Positions 53,276-63,261 of a DNA stretch of 64,000 bases are shown here, piece after piece; positions within the stretch are counted from its first letter, which is position 1, and each line of letters starts with the position of its first letter. The notes under the pieces are model-generated. The model saw only the letters and a program-made list of their open reading frames with translations. It had not been told where the DNA came from and made no database searches. A program made the position numbers and the translations under genes. Source of the stretch: Symbiodinium natans (taxonomy: Eukaryota; Sar; Dinophyceae; Suessiales; Symbiodiniaceae); the NCBI GenBank assembly GCA_905221605.1, contig CAJNDS010002446.1, positions 1,027,129 through 1,091,128 of the forward strand, read 5' to 3'.

Positions 53276-53530
53276 ACCCTAAACCCTAAACCCTAAACCC
53301 TAAACCCAAACCCTAAACCCTAAGCCCTAAACCCTAAACCCTAAACCCTAAACCCTGAACCCTGAAAAAAAAAGAAACCCTGAACCCTGAACCCTGAACC
53401 CTAAACCCTAAACCCTAAACCCTAAACCCTAAACCCTAAACCCTAAACCCTAAACCCTAAACCCTAAACCCTAAACCCTAAACCCTAAACCCTAAACCCT
53501 AAACCCTAAACCCTAAAACCCTAACCCCTA
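53276..53530 (-). repeat. R array
   Basis: CCCTAAA and CCCTGAA units with an internal A-run at about 53365-53375. Confidence 0.95.
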
Positions 53531-53570
53531 AGCCCTAAACCCGAAACCCTTGGCCTTTGTGTGGCTCAAG

Positions 53571-53660
53571 CCATCGGATGATGGCCGCGAATCGCCTACT
53601 GATCTTTTCATAAACGACCGCTTCTTGGCAAGTGAAAATGACGTCCTTCATGGCGCAGAG
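53571..53660 (+). CDS. Candidate exon, 30 codons, GC donor
   Basis: Acceptor GTGTGGCTCAAG, donor GCGCAGAG|GCCGGG. Exactly 30 codons, PSDDGRESPTDLFINDRFLA then SENDVLHGAE. Acidic and soluble-looking. R before, poly-G and F (53688 on) after. The upstream TGGCTCAAG also resembles the end of the spliced leader. Confidence 0.6.
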
Positions 53661-53687
53661 GCCGGGGGGGGGGGGGGGGGGGGGGGG

Positions 53688-54110
53688 GTTAGGGTTTAGG
53701 GTTTAGGGTTTAGGGTTTAGGGTTTAGGGTTTAGGGTTTAGGGTTTAGGGTTTAGGGCTTTCGAGATTTATGGTTTAGGGTTTTAGGGTTTTAGGGTTTA
53801 GGGTTCAGGGTTTTAGGGTTTTAGGGTTTAGGGCTTTCGGGATTTGTGGTTTAGGGTTTGAGGGAATTCGGGTTTAGGGTTTTAGGGAATTAGGGGTTTA
53901 GGGTTTTAGGGAATTAGGGGTTGGGGTTTTAGGGTTTTAGGGTTTAGGGTTTTAGGGTTTTAGGGTGTGAGGGCTTGAGGGAAGAGGGTTCAAGGTTTTA
54001 GGGTTTAGGGTTTTAGGGAAATGGGTTTTAGGGAATGAGGGTTTTGCGGAATGAAGGTTGAAGGCTCTGGTTTGGGGTTTAGGGTTTAGGGTTTTAGGGT
54101 TTAGGGTTTA
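53688..54110 (+). repeat. F array with TTTTAGGG and GGGAATT variants
   Basis: Starts after about 24 G. Mixed 7- and 8-mers with recurring GGGAATTAGGGG and GGGCTTTCG(A/G)GATTT words, a higher-order pattern. Confidence 0.92.
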
Positions 54111-54550
54111 GGGTGTGAGAGCTGGGCTGCTCAGTGGCTTGGTTTTTTGTGGAGGGGGGGTGCTTGGGGGGCTTGCGCTGTGTCTCTCTGATCCTTCGCA
54201 ACCCCAGCCCCAAAAACCCAACGCGCTAGGCCCGAAGAAGAACTCTGAGAACCCGAAGCCCTCGCAAGTTAGCCCTAAACACCAAACCCTAAAACCCTAA
54301 ACCCCTAATTGCCTAGCACCCTAAACCCCAATTCCCGGAAGCCCCAAACCCAAAACCCTAAAAACCCTAAGCCCTAAACCCTAAACCCCAAACCCTAAAC
54401 CCTAAACCCTAAACCCTAAACCCTAAACCCGAAACCCTAAACCCTAAACCCTAAACCCTAAACCCTAAACCCCAAACCCTAAACCCTAAACCCTAAACCC
54501 TAAACCCGAAACCCGAAACCCTACACCGCGGAAGCCCGAAACCGTCACAG

Positions 54551-54589
54551 GATGGCAGGGTCCAGCGGGCCCTGCGACGCTCTTGCGGG
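54551..54589 (+). CDS. Weak candidate exon
   Basis: Acceptor CCGTCACAG|G; GT donor near 54590. Open as DGRVQRALRRSCG. R before, F (54625) after. Confidence 0.38.
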
Positions 54590-54879
54590 GTCCTCAGCTT
54601 GGGGGGGGCGAAAACATGGGGGGGTTTAGGGTTTAGGGTTTAGGGTTTAGGGTTTAGGGTTTAGGGTTTAGGGCATAGGGTTTAGGGCTTAGGGTTTAGG
54701 GCATGGGGTTTCGGGTTTCGGGTTGAGGGTTAAGGGCTTAGGATTTAGGGTTTAGGGTTTAGAGCTTAGGGCTTGGGGCTTAGGGCTTGGGGCTTAGGGC
54801 TTAGGGTTCAGGGTTTAGGGTTAGGGTGTAGGGTTTAGGGATTAGGGTTTATGGTTTAGGGTTTAGGGTTTGCATTTTG

Positions 54880-55080
54880 GGGCTTCGTATGATCATGACG
54901 AACGCAGAGCAGTATCCACAGAAAGATCGATGAAAATACCAAGGAATAGTCCCGACATTGCCCTTACAAGGAAGAATATTTGACTTCAGGATCGAGGTTT
55001 CCGGGGCTTCTGGGGCTTCTAAGGGTACTAGGGCTTCAGGTGGGTAGGTCATTTGGATATTCAAGATGATTAACTTTGGG
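54880..55080. other. Spacer
   Basis: About 200 bp of unique sequence with a short - strand ORF; repeated GGGGCTTCTGGGGCTTCTAAG triplet-like words near 54998-55040. No gene supported. Confidence 0.3.
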
Positions 55081-55202
55081 TGCCAGCCCTAAACTCTAAA
55101 TCCAAGACCCAAACCCCAAACCCCAAACCCCAAACCCCAAACCCCAAACCCCAAACCCCAAACCCAAAACCCTAAACCCTAGGCGTCCCTGCAATTCTTA
55201 AG

Positions 55203-55433
55203 GATGCCAACGAAAGATTGCTGTACCTCCGAGACTACAAGGTGCTCGTAGAGGATGTGCAGAAGGATCGACAATTGGAGTCCTCGCTGCAGACGGAGAA
55301 CGTTTTTCTCGGCAACAAGCCGATCCTCTTCCTGCAAACAGACGGCATGGACCAGGCGAAGTGGTCTGTTCCGCGCCGCTACGGCCATCGCCAGGAAGGC
55401 AGGCCTTGTCAGGGGCAGCTTGGTCCAAGATAG
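55203..55433 (+). CDS. Longer exon with DGMDQAKW motif
   Basis: Acceptor CAATTCTTAAG|G; open for 76 codons to TAG 55431-55433. Begins DANERLLYLRDYKVLVEDVQ, includes ILFLQTDGMDQAKWSVPRRY. A D-G-M-D-Q-A-K segment followed by PR recurs in large families of predicted dinoflagellate proteins as I remember them, possibly transposon-derived; this needs a search. The last 18 residues look out of character, so a frameshift or earlier donor is possible. R arrays on both sides. Confidence 0.5.
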   Translation, partial: DANERLLYLRDYKVLVEDVQKDRQLESSLQTENVFLGNKPILFLQTDGMDQAKWSVPRRYGHRQEGRPCQGQLGPR

Positions 55434-55929
55434 TGAAGTACCCTAAACCCTAAACCCTAAACCCGAAACCCTAAACCCTAAGCCCTAATCCCTAAACCCT
55501 AAACCCTAAGCCCTAAACCCTAAAGCCTAAACCCTAAGCCTAAATCCTAAACCCTTAACCCTAGTCCCCAAACCCTAAACCCTAATCCCTAAAACCTAAA
55601 CCCCTAAACCACTAAACCCTAAACCACTTTGTCGTGAATCAATGCTAAATCCTGGCCAGGCCACGTATGACGACTCAGGGGCTTTGGCTTCAGAGTACCC
55701 GAACTTGCAAGGCTGTACAGCGTTGAAGATGGCCGCAGCCCCCAAAAACCCTAGAAAGCTCCATAGAGGTCTAGGGTTAGGGAGTGAGGGTTTAGGGACA
55801 GCCCCTAAAAACCCTGAAAGCCTTCAAGCCCTAAAAGCCCGCAACGTCCAAAGACCTGGGAATCTTAAAGCTCCTAAACACCCTAGGCTCCTAACCGCCC
55901 TAGCAATCCTAAACGTGTCCGGTGCCGAG

Positions 55930-55986
55930 GAACAGAATGCGCTTGTGAAGGCTCTCACGCTTTATGCGGCTTGGCTCTGGATCTAG
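55930..55986 (+). CDS. Possible terminal exon
   Basis: Acceptor CGGTGCCGAG|G, 18 codons EQNALVKALTLYAAWLWI and TAG at 55984-55986. Part of a longer open frame from 55642 whose upstream half is built from telomere-like words. No family. Confidence 0.35.
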   Translation, partial: EQNALVKALTLYAAWLWI

Positions 55987-57033
55987 GGTCGCCAAACACC
56001 AGGGTTTCGGGGTTCAGGGCTTCGGGTGTAGGTTTAGGGTTGAGGGTTGAGGGTTCAGGGTTTAGGGCGTCGGGTGTTGAGCTCTAGGGTTCAGGATTTG
56101 GGGGATCAGGGTGCAGGGTTTCGGTTGTCGGGTTGAGAGCAAGGGCTTCAGGCGTTTGATGATTATCCTTTAGAAGGATCTGGGCTTTCCCAGACATTTG
56201 GGGTGCCCCTTTTTTGGGGGCTATTTTTGGGAAGTGCCGATATCAGAACTTTTTGTGGTGGTTTCGGTTTGGCGCTGACGAGTTCGATAGGCCCTGACCC
56301 GCACACTGCCTTGCCCGGGCAGGGGCGATAGTTCAGAGTTTGAGTTTCAGGCTCACGGGCGTAGGGGGTGGATGGGGGTGTGGGGTGCAGGGGGTGTTGG
56401 ATGTATGGTTTATGCTTCCTTGCGCGGTCCCTTGAGGCCAGTTTGCTCAACAAGTAGCTGCAGGCTTAATACAAACCTCGGGGAGTTCAGGACGTAGGGT
56501 TAGGGTTCAGTGGTTAGGGTTTAGGGTTTGGGGTTTAGGGTTTAGGGTTTATGGGGGTAGGGTTTAGGGTTTGGGGTTTAGGGTTTAGGGGGTAGGGTTT
56601 ATGTGGGTGGGGTTTAGAGGGGGGGCTTTATGGCTCCGTGGGGCTTAGCAGCTCTAGGGGTTGCAGGTTCGCAGTTTCGGCTTTGCATCTGGCATTGCTG
56701 CTGAGTCATGACGAGTTGCATGATGCTCAGCATGCAACCTGAATCCTCAACCCGAAGCCCTAAACCCTAAACCCTAAACCCTAAACCCCAAACCCTAAAC
56801 CCTAAACCCCGAAACCCCAAACCCAAAAACCCTCAGGCCGAGCATCGTTTCTAGTTGGACCAGGTAAAACTATGGGGCCGCCGCTAGGGGCCCTAAGCCT
56901 CCCTAAGTCGCCCCTGGACCCTAAACCCTAAACCCTAGCCCTAAACCCTAAACCCTAAACCCTAAACCCTAAACCCTAAACCCTAAACCCTAAACCCTAA
57001 ACCCTAAACCCTAAACCCTAAACCCTAAACCCT

Positions 57034-58230
57034 AAATATAAATAAACACACCCTTAACCGTGGAGTTCCTGGATCTCTTAGGTACGCCGATCGAGTCACT
57101 CTTTTTCAGATTCTTGAGCCAAACACGTTCCGAATAATTCTCAAATGGCTGTTCGCTGCACAGGCTGTTCTCCGAAGAGCTTCCATGTCCGACAGTCCTT
57201 CGCATGCAAGATTCAGCTCTTCACCAGAAGCATCATGTAGCTTCTGCTCAGCTTGATTTGCGAGGTCACGAACCACCGCTTCATGGATCAACTATCATAT
57301 CGTATTGGTGGGTTAGTTATATACCATATATAGTGTAACATATTCACACCCCCGCATAACTAAGCAACCAATACTTCCCACATTCGTATGTTGACCTCGA
57401 AGTTGCCTGTCCCGGAAGCATCGGCCATTAACTTTGGACGTGGCAAATAGCTTGTTGCCACCGTTCCCATGCAATGAAACCGGAGCTGAACACTTCGCTC
57501 ACAAGCGCCTTGCTGATGGATATCGGTCATAGACACCACAAGCGCGGCCAAGAATAGCATGCGGGCACATAGCTCAGGATATCGGTCGAGACCCACTGTA
57601 CTTCAGCCATGTCTCCTGCATGCCTTGCAGCAGATGGAGCAAACCATGTCATCAGTGACTTTGTCAGAGAAAACGCCCGAGATGGCTCCAGTGCTTCGCA
57701 AGTGGAGGCGCCCATGCTCCCGAATCTACAGTCTTCATAGAGGCACCGTATACCGAAAATCTGTCAACAATCCTCTGAATCCATGGAAAAAGTCCACAAC
57801 AAGAACATTTGAAACTCACGCTTTCAATATGTTTCACGATAACCGTTGAGTCCACCGATACATGTACAACAAGAAGGGAGCGGGCTCTTAAGCAAGGGCT
57901 AAATTGCAACCGTTTACAAGTCTAACCGAAACAGCGCCTACAAAAAACTATGCACGGCCGAACTTGTATGCTAGAGTTCCTGTTTCATTGGACTAATGAA
58001 TGCTAGTATTGAGGTATATATGTATATATACATATATATATATGTGTATATATATATATGTAACGAACCTTCCTTCGCCCATTATGAATGAAGCAGGATT
58101 TCGGTCACTGGCATTCAGCATGATGCAAGCAACAACTGCAGATCCTTCTGCAAAGGCGACGTACAAAAACTCCATGACAAGCACTCAACTCGACATGCAA
58201 CGGCCAGCTGTCAACATCAACATGGCAAGC
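57034..58230 (-). other. Minus-strand coding-like region, possibly 3' part of the retroelement
   Basis: Telomere arrays stop at 57033. Minus-strand ORFs follow one another: 57993-58184 (MEFLYVAFAEGSAVVACIML), 57664-57909, 57360-57596 (ending VNIRMWEVLVA and a stop) and 57106-57291 (NQAEQKLHDASGEELNLACE). They could be exons of a host gene, or UTR/LTR sequence of the element. A purine run GGGCGAAGGAAGG on the - strand near 58070-58082 is a polypurine-tract candidate. A (TA)n tract lies at 58015-58060. No LTR can be confirmed without its partner. Confidence 0.3.
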
Positions 58231-59814
58231 TCACTTGAAGTGACCAACAAAAGGTGGCATCGCAGTGAGCAGCTCATTCAAGACTGCAGCCTTCAACTCA
58301 ACGTATCCACACTGCGCACGAAAAACAACGAATTTACTAGTGGGCAACACCTTGGTACCCATGTCTGCAAGGAGCTCACAACCAGGCTTCCAAGTCAGGC
58401 ACACCTCATTGTCTGACAACTTCTGTCGGATCATATGACACCTGATTGAGAAGTGGCGCGACTGGCGAGTTTCACCCTTACTCAGCAAAACAATTCGAGC
58501 AGACTGCGCATCTGTAAAAATTTCAGGGATTGGGGCGCCTGCCCCAGCAACATGAACGACGACATCTTGCACGCAACTGATTTCAGCAACGGCAACAGCA
58601 ATGGCAGCAATCTCTGACTCACAGGAGGAAGTGGCCACTATTTGCTGCACACGCGACCAATGCTTCACCAAGGACCCAAACGCAAAAATGTACCCTGCGC
58701 TTACCGATCTTCGCTTCAAGTACTCCATGGGAGCCCATGACGCATCAGTGTAAGCAGCAACAGGGATATTGACATCTTGCTCTGAAGACGGATACCTCAA
58801 TGCAAGGTGTTCACAGGAAAGTAAGAAGCGGAGGACTGCCCTTAAAGCTCGTTCATGCTTGTTCAACGGAGCACTCTGTCCCGTGCTCAAAAGCATGATA
58901 AAAATGGCCAAGTCACCACGTACCAAACCGAACCAAGACAGCCTGCCCAAAACAGTCCTGTATCTCGTGGACGCCTCTCTGCTCAAAGCGGCGCATGCCT
59001 CCTCAGAGGTGTCCTCAAGGATCTTGTCGATTCCAGGGACGCTCGGCGAGGGTTTTGCAATTTGGAAGGCATCAAAACAAGGCTTCAAATAGTTCGCGGG
59101 CATAGACATGTAGATAGCACAGTCTCCAGCATGTCTCTCCAGCACTCTGCCGAGAAACTCAAGCCTGCTGGAACCCTCAGTTGAAGGCAGCAACGTTCCA
59201 ACATGGCGAACTTTGAGATCTCGCTGCAGCTCAGCAAGAAATTTCCACCCCAAGCGTTCACACGGACATGCCACCAAAAAATCGTCAACGTACGCCAGCA
59301 ATGCAATCCAAACTCCATGGTAGTAGCCAGTAAACAAGCAACATTCCAAGGAACCGGCGTGCAGCCCCAACTGACTGACGACTCGAGTCAACTTGTTCGT
59401 CCACGCCAAACCAGCAACACGCAATCCATTCAACGCGCGGTCAAGAAGCAAGTACACTCGTTCCCAGTTTGCATAGAAGCAACCAGGCGGCATCTGTATA
59501 ATTACTTGGTGCTTAGCATCAAGCTCGCTGGACATGAACGCTGTGGAGACATCAAACGCAAAGAGCCACATATCCAACATGGCAGCCCACGCGACAAGAG
59601 TGCGAAAGGTTTCCAAGTGGACGGTTGGAGATGAGATAGCTAACTGCCGGGCACTCTGGTCACCCCGCTTCACGATCTCTTGCACCACTAAGCGGCTCCT
59701 GACCTTTTCTGGGTCCTCACGCGAAGGTTTGGGGTTAAGAACCCAGCGTGTTGGTATCACCTTCATCCCTTCACGCTTGTAGGCCTCAACCTCCGTCCAA
59801 CTAAGGGGCCTCCC
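58231..59814 (-). CDS. pol: Copia reverse transcriptase and RNase H domains
   Basis: The frame is open from 59814 to a TGA at 58231; the first ATG is at 59766 but translation more likely enters from the upstream frame. Counting from that ATG: the first catalytic aspartate is in AFDVSTAF (about D72), the polymerase motif is YVDD (about 159-162), and RNase H carries AYTDASWA (D341), SSCESEIAA (E384) and IFTDAQSA (D419), then a conserved TRQSRHFSIR segment. The N-terminal SWTEVEAYKREGM is the usual start of copia reverse transcriptase. It copies element RNA into DNA in a virus-like particle. All key residues are present. It overlaps the upstream ORF by 14 nt in the +1 frame. Confidence 0.92.
   Translation of the reverse strand, partial: GRPLSWTEVEAYKREGMKVIPTRWVLNPKPSREDPEKVRSRLVVQEIVKRGDQSARQLAISSPTVHLETFRTLVAWAAMLDMWLFAFDVSTAFMSSELDAKHQVIIQMPPGCFYANWERVYLLLDRALNGLRVAGLAWTNKLTRVVSQLGLHAGSLECCLFTGYYHGVWIALLAYVDDFLVACPCERLGWKFLAELQRDLKVRHVGTLLPSTEGSSRLEFLGRVLERHAGDCAIYMSMPANYLKPCFDAFQIAKPSPSVPGIDKILEDTSEEACAALSREASTRYRTVLGRLSWFGLVRGDLAIFIMLLSTGQSAPLNKHERALRAVLRFLLSCEHLALRYPSSEQDVNIPVAAYTDASWAPMEYLKRRSVSAGYIFAFGSLVKHWSRVQQIVATSSCESEIAAIAVAVAEISCVQDVVVHVAGAGAPIPEIFTDAQSARIVLLSKGETRQSRHFSIRCHMIRQKLSDNEVCLTWKPGCELLADMGTKVLPTSKFVVFRAQCGYVELKAAVLNELLTAMPPFVGHFK
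59801..59814 (-). promoter_or_regulatory. Candidate +1 frameshift site between integrase and RT frames
   Basis: On the - strand the upstream frame ends GAG GCC CCT TAG, while the downstream frame reads CCC CTT AGT TGG. Skipping one T after CCT at the stop codon would join the frames. Stop-codon +1 slips are known elsewhere and Ty1 uses a +1 slip at CUU-AGG-C. Here it may be programmed or simply a one-base indel. Confidence 0.45.
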
Positions 59815-62800
59815 TCAGCTCAGTAAGCATACCCTCGAAGGTTTTCTTCGGGCTAAGCAACAGACCGGTACCATCAGCAACACAACGTTTTGGCTCTGCG
59901 ACAGTGATCTGCGCACCACACAAGGAAAACGAAACCGTCGCTGGCTCCTCACTAAAATAAAGGGCATAGCAAAACAGTAACTTTTGAACAAAAGTGGATG
60001 CAGCATTCTCATCCAAATCTGGCTGCCCAAAGTTATAGGCAACACAAAGACTATCAACTTCAAGGTCCATTGGCCCAGCCACTTCACTAGAAGCTGCACG
60101 GGACTCAGGCTGGACATCTATTTGAACCATTTCAGCGTCTTGAACCGTCACATCAGCAGAACTGCTCTGAACAACTGGAAAAGAACTAAATGCAGGTTGA
60201 CGAAGCTCTGTGGCTGGCACTTCGAGAGAAGCTCCCTCGTCAAGCTTCATTTTCTTCCTTTCATCTGCATCATCTGCTATTGCAGGCACTGGCATTGACA
60301 AGGGGTTTGTTTTCCCGCGCGTTCGGTAATAGGGTAGGATTTGAACACCTTCTCCCTGCGGTATAGAAACATCTTGAGAAGCATCTGCGTCTGGCGAGGA
60401 CAGCGTCTCACCACGAGGCTGTGCTTGCGGCAACGTATCCGGAAGTATCTTCTTATGATGTTCCTCATACCATGCAAGGTACCGCTGCTTGCAGGCTTTG
60501 TTGTGCACGTGCCCTTTGAAACCACGATCACAAGCAGTGCAGCCTGCAGTTTTACCATGGGCTTGAAACCAAGCAGCTGGAGGATTTCCCGTTAACTTCG
60601 GGGGCTCATATGTGGTCTGGGCTTCAGGGGTTACACCCTGGTGCAGGTTTCCACTCGTGCTGAAAAGCATTGGAGCCAATTCAGGCTTGCAGCTTAAAGA
60701 AACAAGAGCCCGAATAGCCCTTGCCACGAAAACCTGAGGAACACCCTCTAAAACGACGCAAACGCGATGCCCAAGCGAATTTAAAGCATGGCCAAGATAA
60801 GCTGCCTCTTCCCAGCGTGTGACATGCTTGATTGACTCTGGCAGCTCAGCTAGGACGCAACAACCTACCAGTGAGGACTTTGCTTGCGGTAGCTTCTTGC
60901 CTAACAACACTTCCATGGGCGCCAAGGTCTGCTCACAAGGGGCGCCAAAACGGTTGTGCGTTGTGCAAATGTACTGAAGCATGACTTCCAACGCAAGGTA
61001 GTCATCTCTAACCTCTACACCAAACGACTGTTTGAGGTCAGCTTTCAACACAGCCATTGTCTCTTTGACATACCTCACAGACCTTTCCCCGAGGCCTACT
61101 ACTTCGTGCGCCTGCGGAGGCGCTTTTCTCACGGCCATACGTGTTGCTGTGTCAGCTGATTTCAGTAGGTTTCCTACGGCTTGCTCTGCATCGGTTATAA
61201 CCTCAACTGCAAACCTTGTGTTAAGGCCGTCAAGCGCAAACTCCGACAGCCACTGCTTGATTAGAGACCTGGTGCGCTCTACGTTGGGGTACACAGGTAT
61301 ACAAGCAAGCATGTGAGACACTGACTCTACTAAAACCAAAGCCTTCTTCTTGCTAGGGTCAAGGAACAAAAAGTCAGCAACTAACGTGGGTACTGTGTGC
61401 TGTCCATGACCCTTGCGGCGATGTTGTTTGATGGCTTTAGATTTCAAACACTCCATGCAAAACGGGCTATAAGGAACATGACCTTGCGTACGGTGCTGCA
61501 GCAGTTCATGAGAGCCCAAGCGACCGGCCACTGCACTCGCAGCTTCGTCAGTCGGCTCGTCTTTTGGGCCACTCACACTCCCAGCGTGGTCAACTTGGGA
61601 TTCACTTGAAGGAAAAATAGGAACACTGTTTGCAGCAGCAGACTGCTCTGTAAAGCTGCCAACACCAGCACGGTCCCCAATTGGACGAGCAACATCTGTT
61701 TCCTCACCCCTACAGGTCTCTTCACCGTCGGCTTTGCGCTTTATCGTGCTTAACTGACTCACGACATTTGTAGGCAAAACTGACAGATCCTTAGATGCAC
61801 TTGGAAAAACTGCACGTATCCACGGGCAGCCGCCCCAAATAACCATGCCCTGGACGGCAACATCAAACCTGGAATGGACTAGACCCATCTCAAGAAAACC
61901 CAAAGTGAAAAGCCAACCCCTGTTAGCAAGCTGCGTCATAGACAGAATGTTGTGGCGGGTGTTACCCACATAACACTCAACAGTAAAACGCCGACTGGCA
62001 AGGGAACCCTTTTCACGATCACAAGAAGTGCGCACAGGCAAGGTGAGCTCTATACGAGCTTTGCCGGTCATTGTCACTGCACTGCCGTTGGCAGCTGTAA
62101 AGTGATCTTCCGGCTCAAGCCATTCAAGCACTTTGTACTTGTCACATTCAGCCAAGACACAGACCGCAGCACCACTGTCAAGCAACCACCAGTCTGCAGA
62201 ATCAACTTCACCGCATATCTGTGTCAACAAAGGCAACAACAGACATGTACTCACGCGAAAAACTTTGCTTACGCAACAACATAATGCCTTGTTCAACAGT
62301 GCGCCGACGCACATGGCCAAGCCAAGCACAAGCCACAAGCACTCGCTCAAGCTCCCAACTGCTAACGGCAAGGGATCACGCAAAAACGCTCTCAAGTGGA
62401 AAACTGCCGACCGCCAAGGATCACGCCACAACTCCCTGACGTGGAAAACTTTGCGCACACAGTCACGAAATGTGCTCTCCAACCACGCGCCAAGAGCCAT
62501 GGTCATGCCAAACACAAGCCAAAAACGTCCGCTCAAGCTGTCAAACACCGACTGCCAAGGATCATGCGAATCAACCAACAACATGGTCAACGGCAAGGCA
62601 GCCTCCTCATGCTCAGCATCTTCAGGCTGGAGCTCATTAAGGGGGCGCTTACCCTTGCCTTTGCCATCGCCTTTGACCTTCTTTGTGCACTGCGATGACA
62701 TGTGGCCAGTTTGGCCACAGCTGTAGCACACAACGCTTTTCTTTCCTTCCGAAGACTTGGGGTGGGGACACTCTGCTGACATGTGTCCCTTTTCGCCACA

Positions 62801-63244
62801 GTTGAAACACGTGCGTCCTGCGCCTTTGTTGGCCTCTGAGCCTGTTTTCGCAGCAGCGCTGTCCTGACCTTTGCCAGGCCGCTTGCCTTTCGCTTTACCT
62901 TTCCCTTTCGCTTTTCCTTTTCCTTTGAGCGCACAAACATAAGCTTCATACTCATCATCCCACCAGTAGAAGTACTCACCGTCTTCAGCACAAGCCCACG
63001 TCTCATCATTGGCAGCCTCGGCCACCTCAGTTATGACATGGTTCACAGAGGGATCCAACCAGATCCTGTTTTGAGCTTCGTACCTCACACAAGCTGCACG
63101 CAAATCCTCGTACCGCTCCGAAGTACAATGCAAAACACAATACTGGCGACACCCAGACGGCAACGATCGCAGCAACATCAGCACTTTGTCGCTTTCATTG
63201 ACTTCAACCCCATCACGCTCACGCAACGGAAGCGACGACACCAA
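59801..63244 (-). CDS. gag-pol: Copia gag-protease-integrase polyprotein
   Basis: About 1147 codons; the first codons (TTG GTG) are interior to gag, and the frame is closed just upstream by the duplication junction. Residues counted from 63244: gag part 1-105, a GKGKAKGK basic stretch about 107-125, CCHC knuckles at about 146-159 (CFNCGEKGHMSAEC) and 173-186 (CYSCGQTGHMSSQC), an insertion with repeated hydrophobic segments 226-340, protease LLDSGAA at about 354-360, integrase zinc site H579/H584 or H589 with C596/C599, and the integrase catalytic triad D624, D685 and E720 (VADFLFLD, TDAEQA, GLGERSVRYVKE). The C-terminal 250 residues are low in recognisable motifs. All catalytic residues are present. 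Confidence 0.9.
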   Translation of the reverse strand: MVSSLPLRERDGVEVNESDKVLMLLRSLPSGCRQYCVLHCTSERYEDLRAACVRYEAQNRIWLDPSVNHVITEVAEAANDETWACAEDGEYFYWWDDEYEAYVCALKGKGKAKGKGKAKGKRPGKGQDSAAAKTGSEANKGAGRTCFNCGEKGHMSAECPHPKSSEGKKSVVCYSCGQTGHMSSQCTKKVKGDGKGKGKRPLNELQPEDAEHEEAALPLTMLLVDSHDPWQSVFDSLSGRFWLVFGMTMALGAWLESTFRDCVRKVFHVRELWRDPWRSAVFHLRAFLRDPLPLAVGSLSECLWLVLGLAMCVGALLNKALCCCVSKVFRVSTCLLLPLLTQICGEVDSADWWLLDSGAAVCVLAECDKYKVLEWLEPEDHFTAANGSAVTMTGKARIELTLPVRTSCDREKGSLASRRFTVECYVGNTRHNILSMTQLANRGWLFTLGFLEMGLVHSRFDVAVQGMVIWGGCPWIRAVFPSASKDLSVLPTNVVSQLSTIKRKADGEETCRGEETDVARPIGDRAGVGSFTEQSAAANSVPIFPSSESQVDHAGSVSGPKDEPTDEAASAVAGRLGSHELLQHRTQGHVPYSPFCMECLKSKAIKQHRRKGHGQHTVPTLVADFLFLDPSKKKALVLVESVSHMLACIPVYPNVERTRSLIKQWLSEFALDGLNTRFAVEVITDAEQAVGNLLKSADTATRMAVRKAPPQAHEVVGLGERSVRYVKETMAVLKADLKQSFGVEVRDDYLALEVMLQYICTTHNRFGAPCEQTLAPMEVLLGKKLPQAKSSLVGCCVLAELPESIKHVTRWEEAAYLGHALNSLGHRVCVVLEGVPQVFVARAIRALVSLSCKPELAPMLFSTSGNLHQGVTPEAQTTYEPPKLTGNPPAAWFQAHGKTAGCTACDRGFKGHVHNKACKQRYLAWYEEHHKKILPDTLPQAQPRGETLSSPDADASQDVSIPQGEGVQILPYYRTRGKTNPLSMPVPAIADDADERKKMKLDEGASLEVPATELRQPAFSSFPVVQSSSADVTVQDAEMVQIDVQPESRAASSEVAGPMDLEVDSLCVAYNFGQPDLDENAASTFVQKLLFCYALYFSEEPATVSFSLCGAQITVAEPKRCVADGTGLLLSPKKTFEGMLTELREAP
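62226..62567 (-). other. Duplicated hydrophobic insert between gag knuckles and protease
   Basis: This encodes residues about 226-340 of the polyprotein. Two similar units: FWLVFGMTMALGAWL then DCVRKVFHV, and LWLVLGLAMCVGALL then CCVSKVFRV, about 61 residues apart. Each has a 15-18 residue membrane-like segment. DP-W/L-S words start three sub-repeats. I know of no such segment in standard copia gag. Confidence 0.7.
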
Positions 63245-63261
63245 ACGCTGAAACCGAGAAC
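62583..63261 (-). repeat. Gag tandem duplication, inner copy
   Basis: 679-bp unit repeated head to tail with 63262-63940. I noticed three differences (62750/63429, 63085/63764, 63197/63876), about 0.5 per cent. 679 is not a multiple of three. Confidence 0.9.

Noticed and set aside
58769-62726. Plus-strand ORFs inside the retroelement (e.g. 59203-59634, 62133-62726)
   Set aside because: They are antisense to well-defined reverse transcriptase, integrase and gag domains with conserved catalytic motifs.
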